Source of the DNA: Sorghum bicolor
Lineage: Eukaryota; Streptophyta; Magnoliopsida; Poales; Poaceae
Reading direction: 5' to 3'
Length of the DNA: 64,000 nucleotides
Assembly: GCF_000003195.3 (NCBI RefSeq)
Contig: NC_012872.2
Span: 558,001-622,000, forward strand
Positions 1 to 13,200 of the stretch are shown here, piece after piece; position 1 is the stretch's first letter, and each line of letters begins with the position of its first letter. The notes below the pieces were generated by a model. The model was not told the origin of the DNA, did no database searches, and saw only the letters and a list, made by a program, of their open reading frames with translations. A program made the position numbers and the translations under genes.

Positions 1-2759
1 AGTTCTGGCATATGATACTGTGTGGGGCAATCCACCAGAAGAACAGTTGGTCCAGGAATTGACGGACCAAGAACATCACTTGGATGAACCTAGACATTAA
101 TTGACAAAACATAAAGAGCTTTAGAAAAGAAACTTAAACTAGATAAATGGTGCATGCAATTGTTGTTCAAACATCAAACTTATATTAAAAACTTACATTT
201 TAGCATTTAAATAACCATAAAGTAGCGGATTCTCAAAAGTGACACTACTATTAAAATTTCTGAAAACCCTTAGTCTATTAAAATAGCCATGTAAAATTAA
301 CGAGTCCAAGGACAACTAGCAAATGTTTTCATAGTATAGTTAGTTAGGAAAGAGGAAACATCTAAGGTCATGATGTCATCCCATTGCAATATTAAGCTAA
401 AGTGCTCAACAGACTCCAAAAATCCAACAATACTAGGTCAATAAAAGGCAGCATTGGTCTCCTAGATGGCAAAAGCCTCATTGAAAAGAGAAGGTACTAC
501 AAAAAGATAACAGGCATAACAAATATTGTTTTATTCATGACTAACCATTTCATCAAATTGATCAGACTGCACAGAATTCCCAAGTTGAAGTTCACGGTAC
601 TTGGGCCCAGGCCTAAGGCCAAGGGCAGCAGCCTTAGATGGGTCAAACTTTCCCTTAATTTCTGGCAACTCACAGGCATATACTATAGCAGTATCACCAG
701 GCTTCATGTCACTATCATTTGAACTACCAGTTCCATTATGATACCTTGGTTTGACAAACATTGCCGATATCCGAACTACTTCATCATCAAGAATAATAAT
801 GGACTCTTTAGATTGTGGTGAAGATGCATTTCGGTCAGTACCAAAGCTGTGTGTGTGAAGCATTGCTCTATTTGGGATAAAAGATCTCATTGCCCCAGCT
901 AAAAAGTCAAGATCAGAAGGTCCCCATATGTTCACCTGTTTCCCAGTTAGCAGGAAGAAGACCACAGTTAGTTGGTTGAAACACTTTTTAATATTGGATG
1001 CATGAATGCATCTGTTGACAGCAAAAACACAGAAAAACAAACCATGTGAACTCACCGACATGCCCTCATCTCCAATTCCTGCTAGAGTTAGCACCAGGCC
1101 TACAATATACGATAATAAAAAAGGCTATGTTATGATGGTTTAATATCATTACATCAAGCAAACCAAACTAATTGTGTTAGATGGTAAAGAAGGTTTTAGA
1201 AACAATACCTGGAAGGCCACCTGCAGTTTCTGAGCACACGCGAGTCAAAAAGATATGGTCAATCTGGGAAACGAGGGATTGTTTTGTAAGCAGGTTAGCA
1301 TTTTACAATATAAGACTAGGATGTAAGAAATTCAGAAACAGGACAATGAATGTGAGTCTGTTGTCCATGGTGGAGGGGGTTTGAATAACATACTTTTGAT
1401 AGTTTTATCTTGTGTTCAGTACAGAAACGTTGAAGACCCTGTCAGATGGCAAGATTTGAGTTTAATCAGCACAAAATGGCAAAAGCAAGATGAACTTTCT
1501 CCAGATCTTTAAGTTGAATCTTATATTCGCTGCAGCTTAGCATAAGACCATGGTTTTCAAAACCCTTTCTGCAATATCTCACAAAGAGAAAGAAATAAAA
1601 TTCTCTTTTCAGCTAACTACAACTATTTGCCATTTTTTAAGCAACAACCAATTATTAGCTTGTTTGGGAAACATAAATATACAGGAACCAGATCACAGCA
1701 GAACATACCTCGCCCGCATTAAAAATAAACCTTTGCTTGTCAAAGAAGAGTAAAATAGAAGGTGAAGTGTCCTGTGTGTCCATTCCTGTACCAAGTATCT
1801 GCACAGCAAGAACAAAGGGGTGTGAGACTGAATGAAAACCAAAACAACAGTTGCAATTCTCATGAACTAGTTCAAGGGAAGAATGCCCCGCACTAATTGC
1901 TTGGTGCAACCAATGTGATGATTTACCAATGGGACAACTCCATAAGGCCACAACCAGTAGTTGGCATTATTGAATGCATGATTTTCTATGGTAATTAGTG
2001 ACGTGCATTGATCCTGTATCTTCATTTCGTGAAATCTGCACCGTTCAACATATTACAATTTAAATAATGATAGTTGTTCAAAAAAAAAAGTTAAATACTA
2101 GAAGGCCTGTGGTTAGGATTCTTTGTATGCTACCTTTACTCCTCCAATGACATCGGTTTGGGATTGCATCTTTGTTCATTCCTAAAAATGCTAGGCTAAC
2201 AGACACAAATGTGGCCTCTGGGACAACTAATCCACGGTATTTATAATTGCACGCATGGTCTGGTACTCTGGTCCAATCTCTCCTCGAATAAACCCCAAAC
2301 TAGTATACTAATTTGAACCAGCCGGTTGAGGTACAATGGCGCCAAGTAAGCATAATGAATCCACAGAGATATAGCGCTGGGGGAGGGGAAACCACAAGTC
2401 GGCGAGGCCCTCACCTGCACGTAGCATGTGGTGTTGACGGGGTTGAGCCTGCGGGCCTTGAGCTCCATGGTGCCGCGCTTCCCGCCGTCCTTCCCCTCGG
2501 CCCGCTTCCTATTGAACGCCACCTCCCTGTCCATCTCCTCCTTGGCGGGCGCCTTCCCGAGAGTGCTGCTCCCACGGCGAGGCTCGGGGTGCCGGCGGCG
2601 GCGGTAGGCGAGGGCGCGGAGGCTGGCGGCGCGGCCGAAGGAGGCGGGGGAGCAGGAGGAGAGAAGGCGGCGCGAGAGGTGGAGGAGAGGCGCGGGGGCC
2701 GACGCTAGGGTTTGGGAGAGGGGGAGGAGGCGGCGGAGAGGGGCGGCCACCTGCGGCAT
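1..2759 (-). CDS. TRZ: Long-form tRNase Z (ELAC2/TRZ3-TRZ4 type), 5' part, truncated by window edge
   Basis: Seven coding exons read on the minus strand: 2759-2415, 1798-1709, 1438-1394, 1263-1209, 1099-1056, 935-546 and 89-1, all with GT-AG introns and continuous frame; the last continues past base 1. The first 60 residues are rich in R, S, A and L and lack acidic residues, as in an organelle transit peptide. Recognisable segments are LGTGMDTQDTSPS, FIFNAGE, GLQRFCTEHKIKLSK, the IDHIF segment, VNIWGPSDLDF and FDPSKAAALGLRPGPKY. tRNase Z cuts the 3' trailer from precursor tRNAs before CCA addition; plant long forms act in mitochondria, plastids or nucleus. The HxHxDH metal site lies in the C-terminal half, outside the window, so catalytic integrity cannot be judged. 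Start 2759 is the first ATG of a GC-rich first exon. The family call is firm; TRZ3 versus TRZ4 is not decided. Confidence 0.88.
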
Positions 2760-2990
2760 GGCTCGCGCTGCTGCAGAGGTGTACCGGTTTTATTTCGGCG
2801 GCGGCGGGCGGGGGGGTTTGGTTTGGGGCCGCGACCGCGTCACCGCGAGAGACCACCGCGGCACCAACCGGCCGGACCGGGTAAGGAACGCGCGTGGTTT
2901 ATATTTTCTTTTTCTTTTTCTCCCTCGTATTTTCGTTTAACTCTTGTAAGGTACTCCCTCTATCAAAATTGTAAGTCGTTTTGTAAGGTA

Positions 2991-3260
2991 CTCCCTCTAT
3001 CCAAATTGTAAATTATTCTAAGAATCTTAGAGTGTCAAATTTTTCTAAGTTTGACCAAATTTATATGATAAAATAATTATTATTATAATATCAACTAAAT
3101 ATCATTAGATTCTTCCTTAATTATATTTTCATTAATTATATTTTCATAGTACACTCACTTTACGTTACAAATCTTAGTATTTCTCTCTATAATTTTGGTC
3201 AAACGTGAAAATGTTTTGACTCTCCAAGATTCTTGGAATGACTTACAATTTGAGATGGAG
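2991..3260. mobile_element. Stowaway-type MITE
   Basis: Starts CTCCCTCTATCCAAATTGTAA and ends with the approximate inverted complement TTACAATTTGAGATGGAG, flanked by TA on both sides (2989-2990, 3261-3262), as expected for Tc1/mariner-related Stowaway elements. The first 38 bp are also present as a partial tandem copy at 2951-2988. Confidence 0.75.
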
Positions 3261-3262
3261 TA

Positions 3263-3483
3263 GTATTGTTTAGTTCCAATTTTTTTGCAAAATAAGTTGT
3301 ATTTTTGTTTGTATTTAACAAATATTGTTCAATCATGGACTAACTAGACTTAAAATATTTATCTCACAAATTAATTAGTTATTATTTTTATCTATAAATA
3401 ATGTTTCATGCATATGTCGCAAGATTCGATGTAACAGAAAATCTGAAAATTTTTACAAATTTTTTTAGAAACTAAACAAGGCC
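3263..3483. mobile_element. Tourist-like MITE, degraded left end
   Basis: The right end is AACTAAACAAGGCC; the left end is a worn TATTGTTTAGTTCC. The interior shares the tracts common to the other members of this family in the window. It abuts the Stowaway element directly. Confidence 0.6.
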
Positions 3484-5022
3484 TAAGCTCTCATTTTGCA
3501 TCCCATCAAGCAAGCCTCGATCTACCGTCTATGGAAGTCCAGATGGACTGCAATCAATCGTTGAAGGCTCAGTCTTGCAAAGCGCGTGCCCCGTTTATTT
3601 TATATTATCAGTATGTTTTTCTCCTAACAAATTAGCGAATGATTTTTATTATAGATTTAGTGTTATTTTCACATAAATTGTTTAACGAGCCCGAATGAGG
3701 TTGAGGCCTCACGAAATCAGATTGAATCACAATACTGACCACCTGATTGAGCTATAATATGAGCGGAGAAAACAATTGATAAAATCATTATCTCTTGCTT
3801 GATATCATGGATGATGAAAGCTATCGGAGAGTGATCCCTTTTTTCAATCACAGGTAATGATCACCCTGTTATATGGGATATTTGAGACAGGGGTGGTTTA
3901 TATTTTCTTTTTCTTTTCTCTTTTCTAAATTCTTTTACCTCTTGTATGTAAGCTTTTGTTTTCCATCCCATGAACCGTCGTTGTGGCCAATTTTCCCATC
4001 AAAGCTCAATCTATGGATGGCCACATGGACTTCAATCAATCCTTCATTGCCCAATCTTAAAAAGCACGACACTAGCATTGACTCGATCTGATGATCATAA
4101 TGGTAGTGTCAACTTGGCATGATATATTGATAGTGCCAAGGTCAACACACCCTAACCAGTAATGGTCCAGGAACGACACGATTTTAGGCTAAGCACTAGG
4201 GTGTTTGGTTTGAGGATTGAGTTAGTTCATCATCAATTCACTCCTCATTTTTGTTTGGTCTGTGAAATGGAATATATTGATTTATCATTGTCTCATTCTT
4301 CATAAGCAAATAATTAGTACCAGTACAGGAAATGAAGACAATCCCGCCAAATTTGAGATAATTTGAGTTGTAATGCACCATCTTGTTTAGAATGGAGTAG
4401 TTCTTCAAACCAACAACTTATAAGTCAACCTGACGCTCCCTATCACTATATGGCCTTAGGTAAACCACGATCATTAGATGCGCAAGGAGTGAAGTATATA
4501 AATAAATTGCCCCTCTCCCAAAACTCTTTTGTAACCACCCAACTTTGTGTTGTTGCTTAAACATCCTCATTGTGACATTAAGCATCATTAGAAACTTTAT
4601 TGTAAACAAAATATATGTTTTTAAGAAAAAAATATATGTTGAGAAGTATTGGCACTGCAAAGTAGTGGCGAACAATTCGATAAAAGACCACCATAAATCT
4701 TGTTTATCTAGACAGTCTAGTAAGGGACATTTAATAGTCCACCTTAGCGCATGACGATTTTTGAGTTGTCGAGCTACTCTGTCTCACTTTCGATCACACT
4801 CATCGATCTAACTTGTCTCGCTCCACCAGCACCATATACAAATGATTCATGCAAAACCTTAAAAACAATCATGATGGGATTGATGACGAGATATATATGG
4901 ACGATCTCGAGATAGATCTCTATGAGTTAAAAGAATGCATAATTGGTTTCAGATTCGACTATATATGCACAATCGTCAAGCTGCCACGTTGATCATATAA
5001 TACACAACAACTACCTACAACT

Positions 5023-5053
<31 letters not shown>

Positions 5054-5466
5054 GCTGCATTGGAGCAGTAGTTTTACAAACCTCACTATGGTACCTCTGA
5101 TAGTGACTATTATAGTTCCAAACATATTATTTCATATTTAAATAGAATAGTGAGAAACAATAATTCTTAATTAATAGCTAATTTCATCCACATATTCCAA
5201 ATAATTTGAGCATGTCACGTAGTGGTTATTCATATTAATATTATAAACTATGTAGTAAAAGGTAATATTATTAGAGAAGTTATTTTAGAGTTAGTGCACG
5301 CCTATTTGTGCTGAGCACTTTTTATAGCTCCCGCTCCTGGCTTGAAAATAGATTTAGCGCTCCTCTGCTATTTATTAAAAGTTGGCTCCTCCCAATAAAG
5401 TGTTTGTACGACTTCTCCGCAGAAGTTGCTGCTAAAATAAAACCAAAGTCAGAGTGATATCAAATA

Positions 5467-5724
5467 CTTCTTTCATCCTAAACTATAAGTCATTTTAACT
5501 TTCTTAGAGAGTTAAAGTGTCTTAAGTTTGATCAAATTTATATAATAATAATAAAATATATGATATAAAATAAGTATTATTAGTTTCTACATAATTATAT
5601 TTTTATAATATATTTATTTGATACCATAAATTTTTGTAGATTTCTTTTATATAATTTTAATCAAATTTGAGATGTTTTAGCTCTCAAATAAAAGTTAGAA
5701 TGACTATAATTTGAATGGTGAAGG
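5467..5724. mobile_element. Stowaway-like MITE, diverged
   Basis: CTTCTTTCATCCTAAACTATAAG at the left end pairs imperfectly with CTATAATTTGAATGGTGAAG at the right end; TA lies on both sides. Confidence 0.55.
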
Positions 5725-6629
5725 TACTAATGGATCAGAAGGAGTACATCCCACGTGTCTCGTGTCATAAATCTTTTAGCGAACAGACCCTTCAATTTTA
5801 TTTTCAACAATGCTCTCATGCATGGTCCGGAGTCCGGACCAGTATAGATGTATAGGCATAGGCTGCTCCTTTTTTTAGCGAAAAAATATCAATAATACAA
5901 TGCAGTATGTAGGAGTACATGCTCAGCATTGTTTATCTGGACCATCAAAATATGCTCTGATATTCGTGCTGCTACACTTCTCCCCACTGTGTTCACACAT
6001 CTTCCCACTGTTTCACACATCTCGATGCATATTCAACGGTGTAGATAAGCAATGCCCAGCATGTAGAACCCAAAAAACTGCTTCCAATATCAATATAGGC
6101 TGGTCCTGATTGTACTACTACCATACCACTGCGGGCATGCAATGCACTCACTTAATTAGAGCAGACGAGATTTTAAATTGCTTGTCTGGGTACTATATAT
6201 ATATAATCATATCATCGGCGGCTCGGCGCTGCGTGCTTCTCGTTCTTGCATTATAAATTGCTCGAGCGAGTTAGTTAAACAATTTTATTTTTCACTGGGA
6301 AATGTCAAAGCTCGAAGTCGAAGGACGTACAAATGTACGCAATATTATGGAGACTGAAAACACAAAAAAAGATGTACAATTTGTAAAATTTAAGTTTGTA
6401 CGTAGTTCACTTGAGACTTGAGAGATCAGCAAAAACTGCCTAAAATGTCGCTTATTTATTTATGGCCCAATAGAGTGTTTTTTAAAATTAGGTGGAGAGA
6501 GTCAACTAATAGCTTATTTTATAAGGATGGTGCTTAAACATTTGAAAATAAACTATAAATTGAATTATCTAGACCGCCATCGCATATAGAATCTTATTTA
6601 ACCGACGCAAACATAACCATAGTGACTTA

Positions 6630-6854
6630 GGTTTTGTTTAGTTCACGAAAAGAAAAGTTTTTAGATACTATTTAATACATTTGCATATATAGCAATTTGT
6701 GCTCAGTTATAGACTAAGTAGGTTTAATAGATTCGTCTCGCAAAATACATGCAAACTGTATAATTAGTTATTTTTTATTTATATTTAATACTTCATGTAT
6801 ATATTTAAACATTTGATGTGATAGGAAAAAAATAGGCAAGAACTAAACATGGCC
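6630..6854. mobile_element. Tourist-like MITE
   Basis: Begins GGTTTTGTTTAGTTC and ends AACTAAACATGGCC. The 3-bp direct repeat TTA (6627-6629 and 6855-6857) is the PIF/Harbinger signature. Confidence 0.8.
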
Positions 6855-6911
6855 TTAGCTTAAATTACAATACACGTACCGACAGATTTTGCTTTGCACG
6901 TGGATCTATTA

Positions 6912-7139
6912 GGCCTTGTTTAGTTTTTGAAGTTGGACAATGTAGTACTTGTTTGTATTTGACAATTATTGTCCAACTATATACTAACTAGGTTCAAAAG
7001 ATTCGTGTCCCAAAAATAACAAACTATATAATTAGTTATTATTTTTATCTATATTTAATGTTTCATGCATGCGGCAAAAGAATGATGCGATGGGGGGTCT
7101 TGTAAATTTTTGAAATTTTGGGTGGACCTAAATAAGGCC
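6912..7139. mobile_element. Tourist-like MITE
   Basis: Begins GGCCTTGTTTAGTTT and ends AAATAAGGCC with TTA on both sides (6909-6911, 7140-7142). Non-coding, 228 bp. Confidence 0.8.
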
Positions 7140-7163
7140 TTAATCAACGTCCTAGGACGAATT

Positions 7164-7232
<69 letters not shown>
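7164..7232. repeat. Compound (CA)n(TA)n microsatellite
   Basis: About eleven CA units are followed by more than twenty TA units, a typical hypervariable plant microsatellite. Confidence 0.95.
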
Positions 7233-7236
<4 letters not shown>

Positions 7237-7461
7237 TATGTATTGATGAAAGACGTACAGTTGGGCCGGGCAATACGCACTGATATACACCATTTCTATT
7301 CAAAATTATAAAACATTTTGTATTTTATATCGTATCATATATATGGTCCATAAATTTTTACATCGTATTGTAGTATAGTATACGTACGTGCATGCAAGAA
7401 ATAAAAGCTAGTAAATATGAACGCACGTACGTAGACAGGATGATGATGATGAATAATGTTA

Positions 7462-7704
7462 GGTCTTGTTTAGTTCCTTGGCGAAATTTTTTCGCGACAA
7501 TGTAGCATTTTTGTTTGTTTGTGGTAATTATTGTTTAATCATAGACTAACTAGGCTCAAAAGATTCGTCTCGTAAATTTCGACCAAACTGTACAATTAGT
7601 TTTTATTTTTGTTTATATTTAATACTTCATGCATGTGTCTAAAGATTTGATGTGACGGGAAATCTTAAAAAGTTTTTAGAATTTGGGTGGAAGTAAACAA
7701 GGCC
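7462..7704. mobile_element. Tourist-like MITE
   Basis: Begins GGTCTTGTTTAGTTCC and ends GGAAGTAAACAAGGCC; TTA target repeat at 7459-7461 and 7705-7707. 243 bp, among the best preserved copies. Confidence 0.85.
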
Positions 7705-8649
7705 TTAGTACTATACATTTGTCAAATACGCATGAGCGAGGTTAAAGTTGGATGCTCGCTGAAGCGTGAAGCCACTAATGGCGTCGCGCGCGGTAGATTG
7801 ATGTGATGTGATGTGAATATGTGATAGCACCAGTCAGTCAGCTGCGTATCATATCATATGCAAATGCAGGGGCCCGCCCCAGCTCCAGCAGCACTCGAGT
7901 CCACCAGCATCTTCATTCGTGGCCATGGATCAATGGCGGCAACCGTACGTCATTGATGGTACGAGAGCTAGCAGCTAGAGCTGAGCAGATGGTACGTACA
8001 GACTCGCATGCTGCAGTGTGCACAGCGGAGCTCATTGCTCTCGCTCGTAGAGTACGCGAGCTGAGATCCAACAAATAATCTTGCGGTCCATGGAGATCCT
8101 CCTCGATCGTCTGCAGTGAGCTCCTCCGATCCGTCCTCTCCTCTCCTCTCCTCTCCTCTCCTCTCCTCTCCATCCATGGAAGGGTACGCGCAAGTGACCA
8201 CGTGCACGTAATCTCTAGCTAGGGCCCTGCCCTGCCCATGGATCTCCCTCCCACCATATCTTTCTACGGTCCACGTACATGGCAATGGCAATCCATGGAA
8301 TATAATCGACTGTGCCGCCATTAACTGATCGACCTCGATCGGGCCCCGATCGTGAGTCGTCGTTTATGGCGCCCGCCGTGGCCGTGGTACCGCGCACTCA
8401 CATCCCGTCCGTCGATCCTCCTCCGTCGCCCGCCCCACATCTACTTATATGGCAATTTATACGTCTGCTGACTTGCGGCGACGATGCTAGGCTGGCTCTC
8501 CCTTGCCTGCTTGCTTCTTCAATTCATCGCTCCTACCCGTAGCGTAGTCATAGCCGCCGGGACGACGAGAGCCCATCGACGGCGCGCGTCGATCGGGGCG
8601 TCGTACTGATAGTGGTAGTAGAGGTAGCTCTGCTCTCCCGCCAATCGCC

Positions 8650-10266
8650 ATGGACTTCGGCCGGCGCAAGAGCTTCAGCTTCTTCGAGGAGGACCGCAAG
8701 TCGTCGTCGCGGCCGCCGGGCGCGCACACGCCCGTGCACCAGTACTACGCGCGCGCCGGCGGTGGCAGGAGGTCGCCGGCACGGGAGGTGGCGGAGCCCG
8801 CGCGCCTGAGCATGTCGTCGGCGGTGCCCGGGGGGCACGGGGTGGAGGCCATGCCACTGTCGCCCATGCAGCAGATGCATGCCGGCGCCGGCGCCGGCAG
8901 CTGCTCCCCGTGGGTGCAGTCGCCGCTGCACGGCCGGCTCCGGTTCCCTCCCTCGCCCGCCGCCATCTACCACTGCCTGGCGGCGCTGCACCGGCTGGAG
9001 GGCGACGTGCACGCGCTGGCCGTGGCGCGGGGCGTGCTGTTCACGGCGTCCGACAGCGGCCGCGTCCGCGCGTGGGCCGCGCCCGGATGCTTCAACCGTG
9101 GCTACCTCGACGTCGGCCGCGGCCGCGTCCCGGCGCTGGCGGCGTGCGGGGGCACGCTCGTCACCTCCCACGCACGCGACCACCGCGTCCGGGTCTGGAC
9201 CGTCTGCGCCGCCGCCGTGTGCGACCACGTCCGCGCCAAGAAGGCGGCCACGCTCCCGGCCAAGTCGTCGATCCTCCTCCACAACCCGTTCGGCAAGCGG
9301 CGGCAGCACCAGCACCGGGACACCGTCTCCTGCCTCGTGCTCCACGCCGTGGCGGGCTTGCTCTACACGGGCTCCCACGACCACACCGTCAAGGCGTGGC
9401 GGCTCGCCGACGGCAGCTGCGTCGACTCCTTCGTGGCGCACGACGGGCCCGTCAACGCCATGGTGGTGAACGAGGCGGACGGCTGCGTCTTCACGGGATC
9501 CGCCGACGGAACCGTCAAGATGTGGCGCCGCGTGTACGGCGGCACGGCGCACGCGCTCATCATCGTGCTCCGCTCCGAGCTGTCCCCCGTCAACGCGCTG
9601 GCGCTGTGCCACGCCCACGCGGCGGGAGGCGGCGCAAGGCGGTGCTTCCTCTACGCGGGGTCCTCGGACGGATACGTGAACGTGTGGGAAAAGGAGGCGA
9701 CGGTGGGGCGGCCGGCGCACGCCGGGTACCTCAAGGGCCACCGCCTGGCGGTGTTCTGCCTGGCGTCCGGGTGCGGCGGGCGGGTGGTGGTGAGTGGGTC
9801 GGAGGACGCCACGATGCGCGTGTGGAGGCGGGAAGGGATCAGCAAGGGCGGCGGCGGCGGCGCGGCGCACACGTGCCTGGCCGTGATCGAGGGGCATCGG
9901 GGCCCGGTGCGGTGCCTGGCCGTGGGCGGCGGCGAGGCCGGGGAGGTGGAAGGCAGCATGGTGGTGTACAGCGCCGGGCTGGACAAGAGCGTCAAGGTGT
10001 GGAGGATACGGGTGGTGGGGAAGGAGGACGAGGAGGACGATGACGACGAGCTAGACGGGGACGACGGCGGCGAGGACGACGACGACCCCGAGGCGGCGGC
10101 GGAGATATTAATGGCGGGAGGAGGGAAGGCCGACGGCGGCGATGCGCATGCGCATGCGCATGCGATCCCCGTTGTGGAGGACACCGAGGAGCCCGAGTTC
10201 GTGGGGCCCACGCCGGTGCTGTCGCCGGTGTGGGTGGAGAAGCGGCGGCACACAAGCCGTGGGTGA
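8650..10266 (+). CDS. JGB: JINGUBANG-like WD40 repeat protein
   Basis: Intronless 538-residue protein with very GC-rich third positions, typical of one class of grass genes. About seven WD40 blades are visible, at roughly residues 117-143, 157-184, 225-251, 264-292, 310-346, 364-392 and 417-451; the clearest are YTGSHDHTVKAW, FTGSADGTVKMW and VSGSEDATMRVW. The N-terminal 100 residues are low-complexity with the SPW motif seen in plant JINGUBANG proteins. After the propeller come an acidic tail (459-480) and a short HAHAHAHA run. Arabidopsis JINGUBANG restrains pollen germination and binds TCP4; a similar scaffold role here is inference. The start at 8650 is the first ATG in frame. Plant U-box and Cdc20 WD40 proteins were considered but lack this single-exon layout and N-terminus. 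Confidence 0.85.
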   Translation: MDFGRRKSFSFFEEDRKSSSRPPGAHTPVHQYYARAGGGRRSPAREVAEPARLSMSSAVPGGHGVEAMPLSPMQQMHAGAGAGSCSPWVQSPLHGRLRFPPSPAAIYHCLAALHRLEGDVHALAVARGVLFTASDSGRVRAWAAPGCFNRGYLDVGRGRVPALAACGGTLVTSHARDHRVRVWTVCAAAVCDHVRAKKAATLPAKSSILLHNPFGKRRQHQHRDTVSCLVLHAVAGLLYTGSHDHTVKAWRLADGSCVDSFVAHDGPVNAMVVNEADGCVFTGSADGTVKMWRRVYGGTAHALIIVLRSELSPVNALALCHAHAAGGGARRCFLYAGSSDGYVNVWEKEATVGRPAHAGYLKGHRLAVFCLASGCGGRVVVSGSEDATMRVWRREGISKGGGGGAAHTCLAVIEGHRGPVRCLAVGGGEAGEVEGSMVVYSAGLDKSVKVWRIRVVGKEDEEDDDDELDGDDGGEDDDDPEAAAEILMAGGGKADGGDAHAHAHAIPVVEDTEEPEFVGPTPVLSPVWVEKRRHTSRG

Positions 10267-13200
10267 TGATCGACCGGACCATCGCCGGTGATTCCGATCG
10301 ATTGCCTTGCCAATTGCCATTGCAATTTGCAATGCCTTCTTCAGCTTGGTCGACCAGCCAAGCCAGTGATGACGACCTGCATCTGCATCTGCATGCATCA
10401 TCTCTCAACTCAATCTGATGTTGCATTGCCATTGCAAGCAGACAGAGACATGGACCACTGTGGCTGGCTGGCGCGCACACGCGGAGAGAATAATGCATGG
10501 AAGACGAAGAACCAGGGTACGGTGGCCCGTGGCCAGCAGCCATGCACTGCACGCTATTCCACGAACAGGTTTGCATATATGGATGACAGGATGAGTAGAC
10601 AGAGATCCATGTGTAAAATGCATGCATGCTGCAGTAGCTAGGTAGGAGAATGATCAGATCATTTGCAGGTACGTAGGATATGAACACGCGGCTGTTAATT
10701 ATATTAGGACCGACCTGTCGTCGTTTCAACTAATTAATTAATTAATTAATCAAGAATTGCCACTCGTGTAAGATTGGGCATATATGTTGCCGCCGGCCGG
10801 CCGTGTGTGTTGCCGTGCACCATCTACGTCGCGCTCTTTGGGCCCTGTTCAGATATGCCGCCCTGATCGCATGCATACGGCTCTAGCTAGCTAGGTGCTC
10901 AAGATCGAAAGTGTGTGTGAGATATGATGCAAGATTCTCAGGACACCAACCAAACAAAGCCCAGCTAGCTCGGTGATCCTTGCACTATTTGTAGATGGTC
11001 AAATGCATGGCCGGTCCGATCCTTGCACTATCTGTTACTATCAAGCACAAATAGACAGTAAGTAAATTAGACACAGCAATATTGATCGTGTTCAACAATT
11101 CCACTAGCGAGGTCAATCTATAATAGGTAAATAGATTTTTCACCCAAATGTCTGAGAGAGGTTACGAATTGTGGCGCGCCCTCTCTAATTGTGTTGAAGC
11201 TCCGACGGATCCGCTTCCGGCAGGCCGGCGACAACACACGATCTTCAATTCAGGGTACGCAACAACGCCAACGAACGCAGCACAGCACGCAGCTGTGAAG
11301 ACGAAACACAAAAGACAAGCTACAGTTGCTTGTACGTGACTGACTGACTGCAATGCATGCATGGGCCAAACTTGAATGCCTGGCGCAGGGCAGGTCGGTC
11401 GCCGGCGCCATCGCCGCCGGCCGGTTGGTCCTTCCTAGCTCGATCGCGCACTGCAGGTTGCGCATTACAATCATTTCCCCTTGTGGCCGGCCGGCCGGCC
11501 GGAGAGGTAGCTGCTGCTGGCGATCGTCGGCACGTCGACACGGGCATCAAGAGGCAGCGGCGATACGGCCGGCTGGGCGATCGACGACACTCACCATTGC
11601 ACATGCATGATCCATCTCGTTATCGCGAATTAATTAATCAGCAGGTGTAGAGAGATTTCCGCCGGCTGGTGGATTGGATCGGATCCGCCAATGCAGCAAC
11701 AAGTATCCCTCTGCAATCTGCAGGCAGCACTGCGATCCAATGAGGAGGAATATAATATGTGTTTATGCATGTTCGTATTCATCGACAATCAATCAATGTG
11801 CGCGCGTGGCAAATTGATCACTCAGCTAGCTCGTCGTTATTGTTTAACGGACACATGTGTACTAGTATGCAGCAGGAGCAGCAGGGTGCGCTGCAGATCG
11901 ATAGAACGATATAATTAATGGACGACGAGACCTTGATCTGCATGCATCCATCAGCTTTATTACAACAGCAAAATGATTAAAACGAAGCTGCAGTGGTGTC
12001 GATCGAGCAAATACTACTGTAGTATCTATCATGGTGGCAGGCACACGTCATATTTGCATTAATCTCCTGCTTGCTTGCTGGGACCTGAGAGCAGGGCAAG
12101 CAAATGCGCAGTTCGTTGTCAACGCATGCAACTGCTGCACGCGTACCAGCAAAATGTACTGAGCACATGCTACTCTCATGTTTTTCTTAGACAATTTTTA
12201 CCCCGCTTGAAAACAAGATATTAACAGTTACTATAAAGTAGGAAGAACCAATTCATAATGTAAGTTTCAGGCCGAGATTGATGTCAGCGGTGATGCTTAC
12301 CCATCATCCATTCTCCTGCATGCAACTGACGATGGCTTTGATTGGTAAGCTTTTTGACCCATGTGCCTGTGACTTATTAATTTTATTTAAGCATCAGCTT
12401 CCGATGGATGCACAAGTGGTTACTATATATTACGTGATATCTGATTTTTTTTCGTTGATATTTATCTAGCTTCTGTTTGTCATTCTTTCTTGAATGATGA
12501 AGTAGTGACAGACTATTTATTAATCGATACTTAATAAGGAAGAGTCTTGTTGGCATGTCAGAAGACAGAGATTTAGTGGCCTGCTGGTTATTTGAGTGTC
12601 AGCACCACAGCGCTGCCTTTTGCATGGATCATGTAGAATGATGCTTTTGCATCAATTAGCATGCTGTTTTTTTCTTCTCGAATACGCACGAGTGTGCGTA
12701 TCATTGTATTAGAAGAAAGAAGTTTATAATACAAGAAGCCGTTTCCAGCAGCTGGGTTTTACAAGAGGCTATTATTTCTGAAATAGACATTCAAGGACCA
12801 CTGTTTTGATCTGAAACGTACGCTATATATCCTCTAGCTAGCACTTTCAGCCCTTCAGCTCCAGCTTCGATCCACAGATCGTCTTCGGCCTTTATGACCT
12901 GCAGTGTATCACTGACCGTGGATGTCAGGTTGCGAGATCTGCCAAGAGACCAGCGCGAATATATAGAGAGTCAAGACCAGGACATGGTTCGCTGTTGATC
13001 GAGGAACGCAGCCGCGCGCTGAAGCCTGAGGTAGTTGATGTCCCAGCGCTTGGAGAACAAAGAACCAGACTGAGCAGGCCGGTCGTCGTTGCAATGATCG
13101 ATTGTTTCCACCACTTCCTGATCACAGACGAGATAGCAAAGCTCCGATCCCTTGCGTACGTCAAGGCCATGTATGTCGTCTTCTCCTTCTATCCCCGGTA

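Larger units (their letters stand above)
2892..4075. repeat. Diverged direct duplication; one copy split by MITEs
   Basis: A T-rich segment at 2892-2950 continuing at 3484-3590 matches 3893-4075. Both have GTGGTTTATATTTTC, then CTCTTGTA, then TAAGC and a CATCCCAT-containing tract. In the first copy a 533-bp block of MITEs (2951-3483) interrupts this order; in the second the two sides are contiguous. Confidence 0.6.
2760..8649. other. Intergenic region between tRNase Z and the WD40 gene
   Basis: No ORF here shows a recognisable family or grass-like coding bias. Content: the tRNase Z promoter and leader next to 2760, the duplication and MITEs listed separately, a CAT-trinucleotide run near 5020-5050, and a CTCTC pentanucleotide run near 8137-8170. 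The last 250 bp before 8650 are GC-rich and include TTATAT near 8446, a weak TATA candidate for the downstream gene. Confidence 0.6.

Noticed and set aside
8548..9897. 449-codon minus-strand ORF opposite the WD40 gene
   Set aside because: Shadow of a GC-rich gene; the plus frame has WD40 motifs and the minus frame has none.
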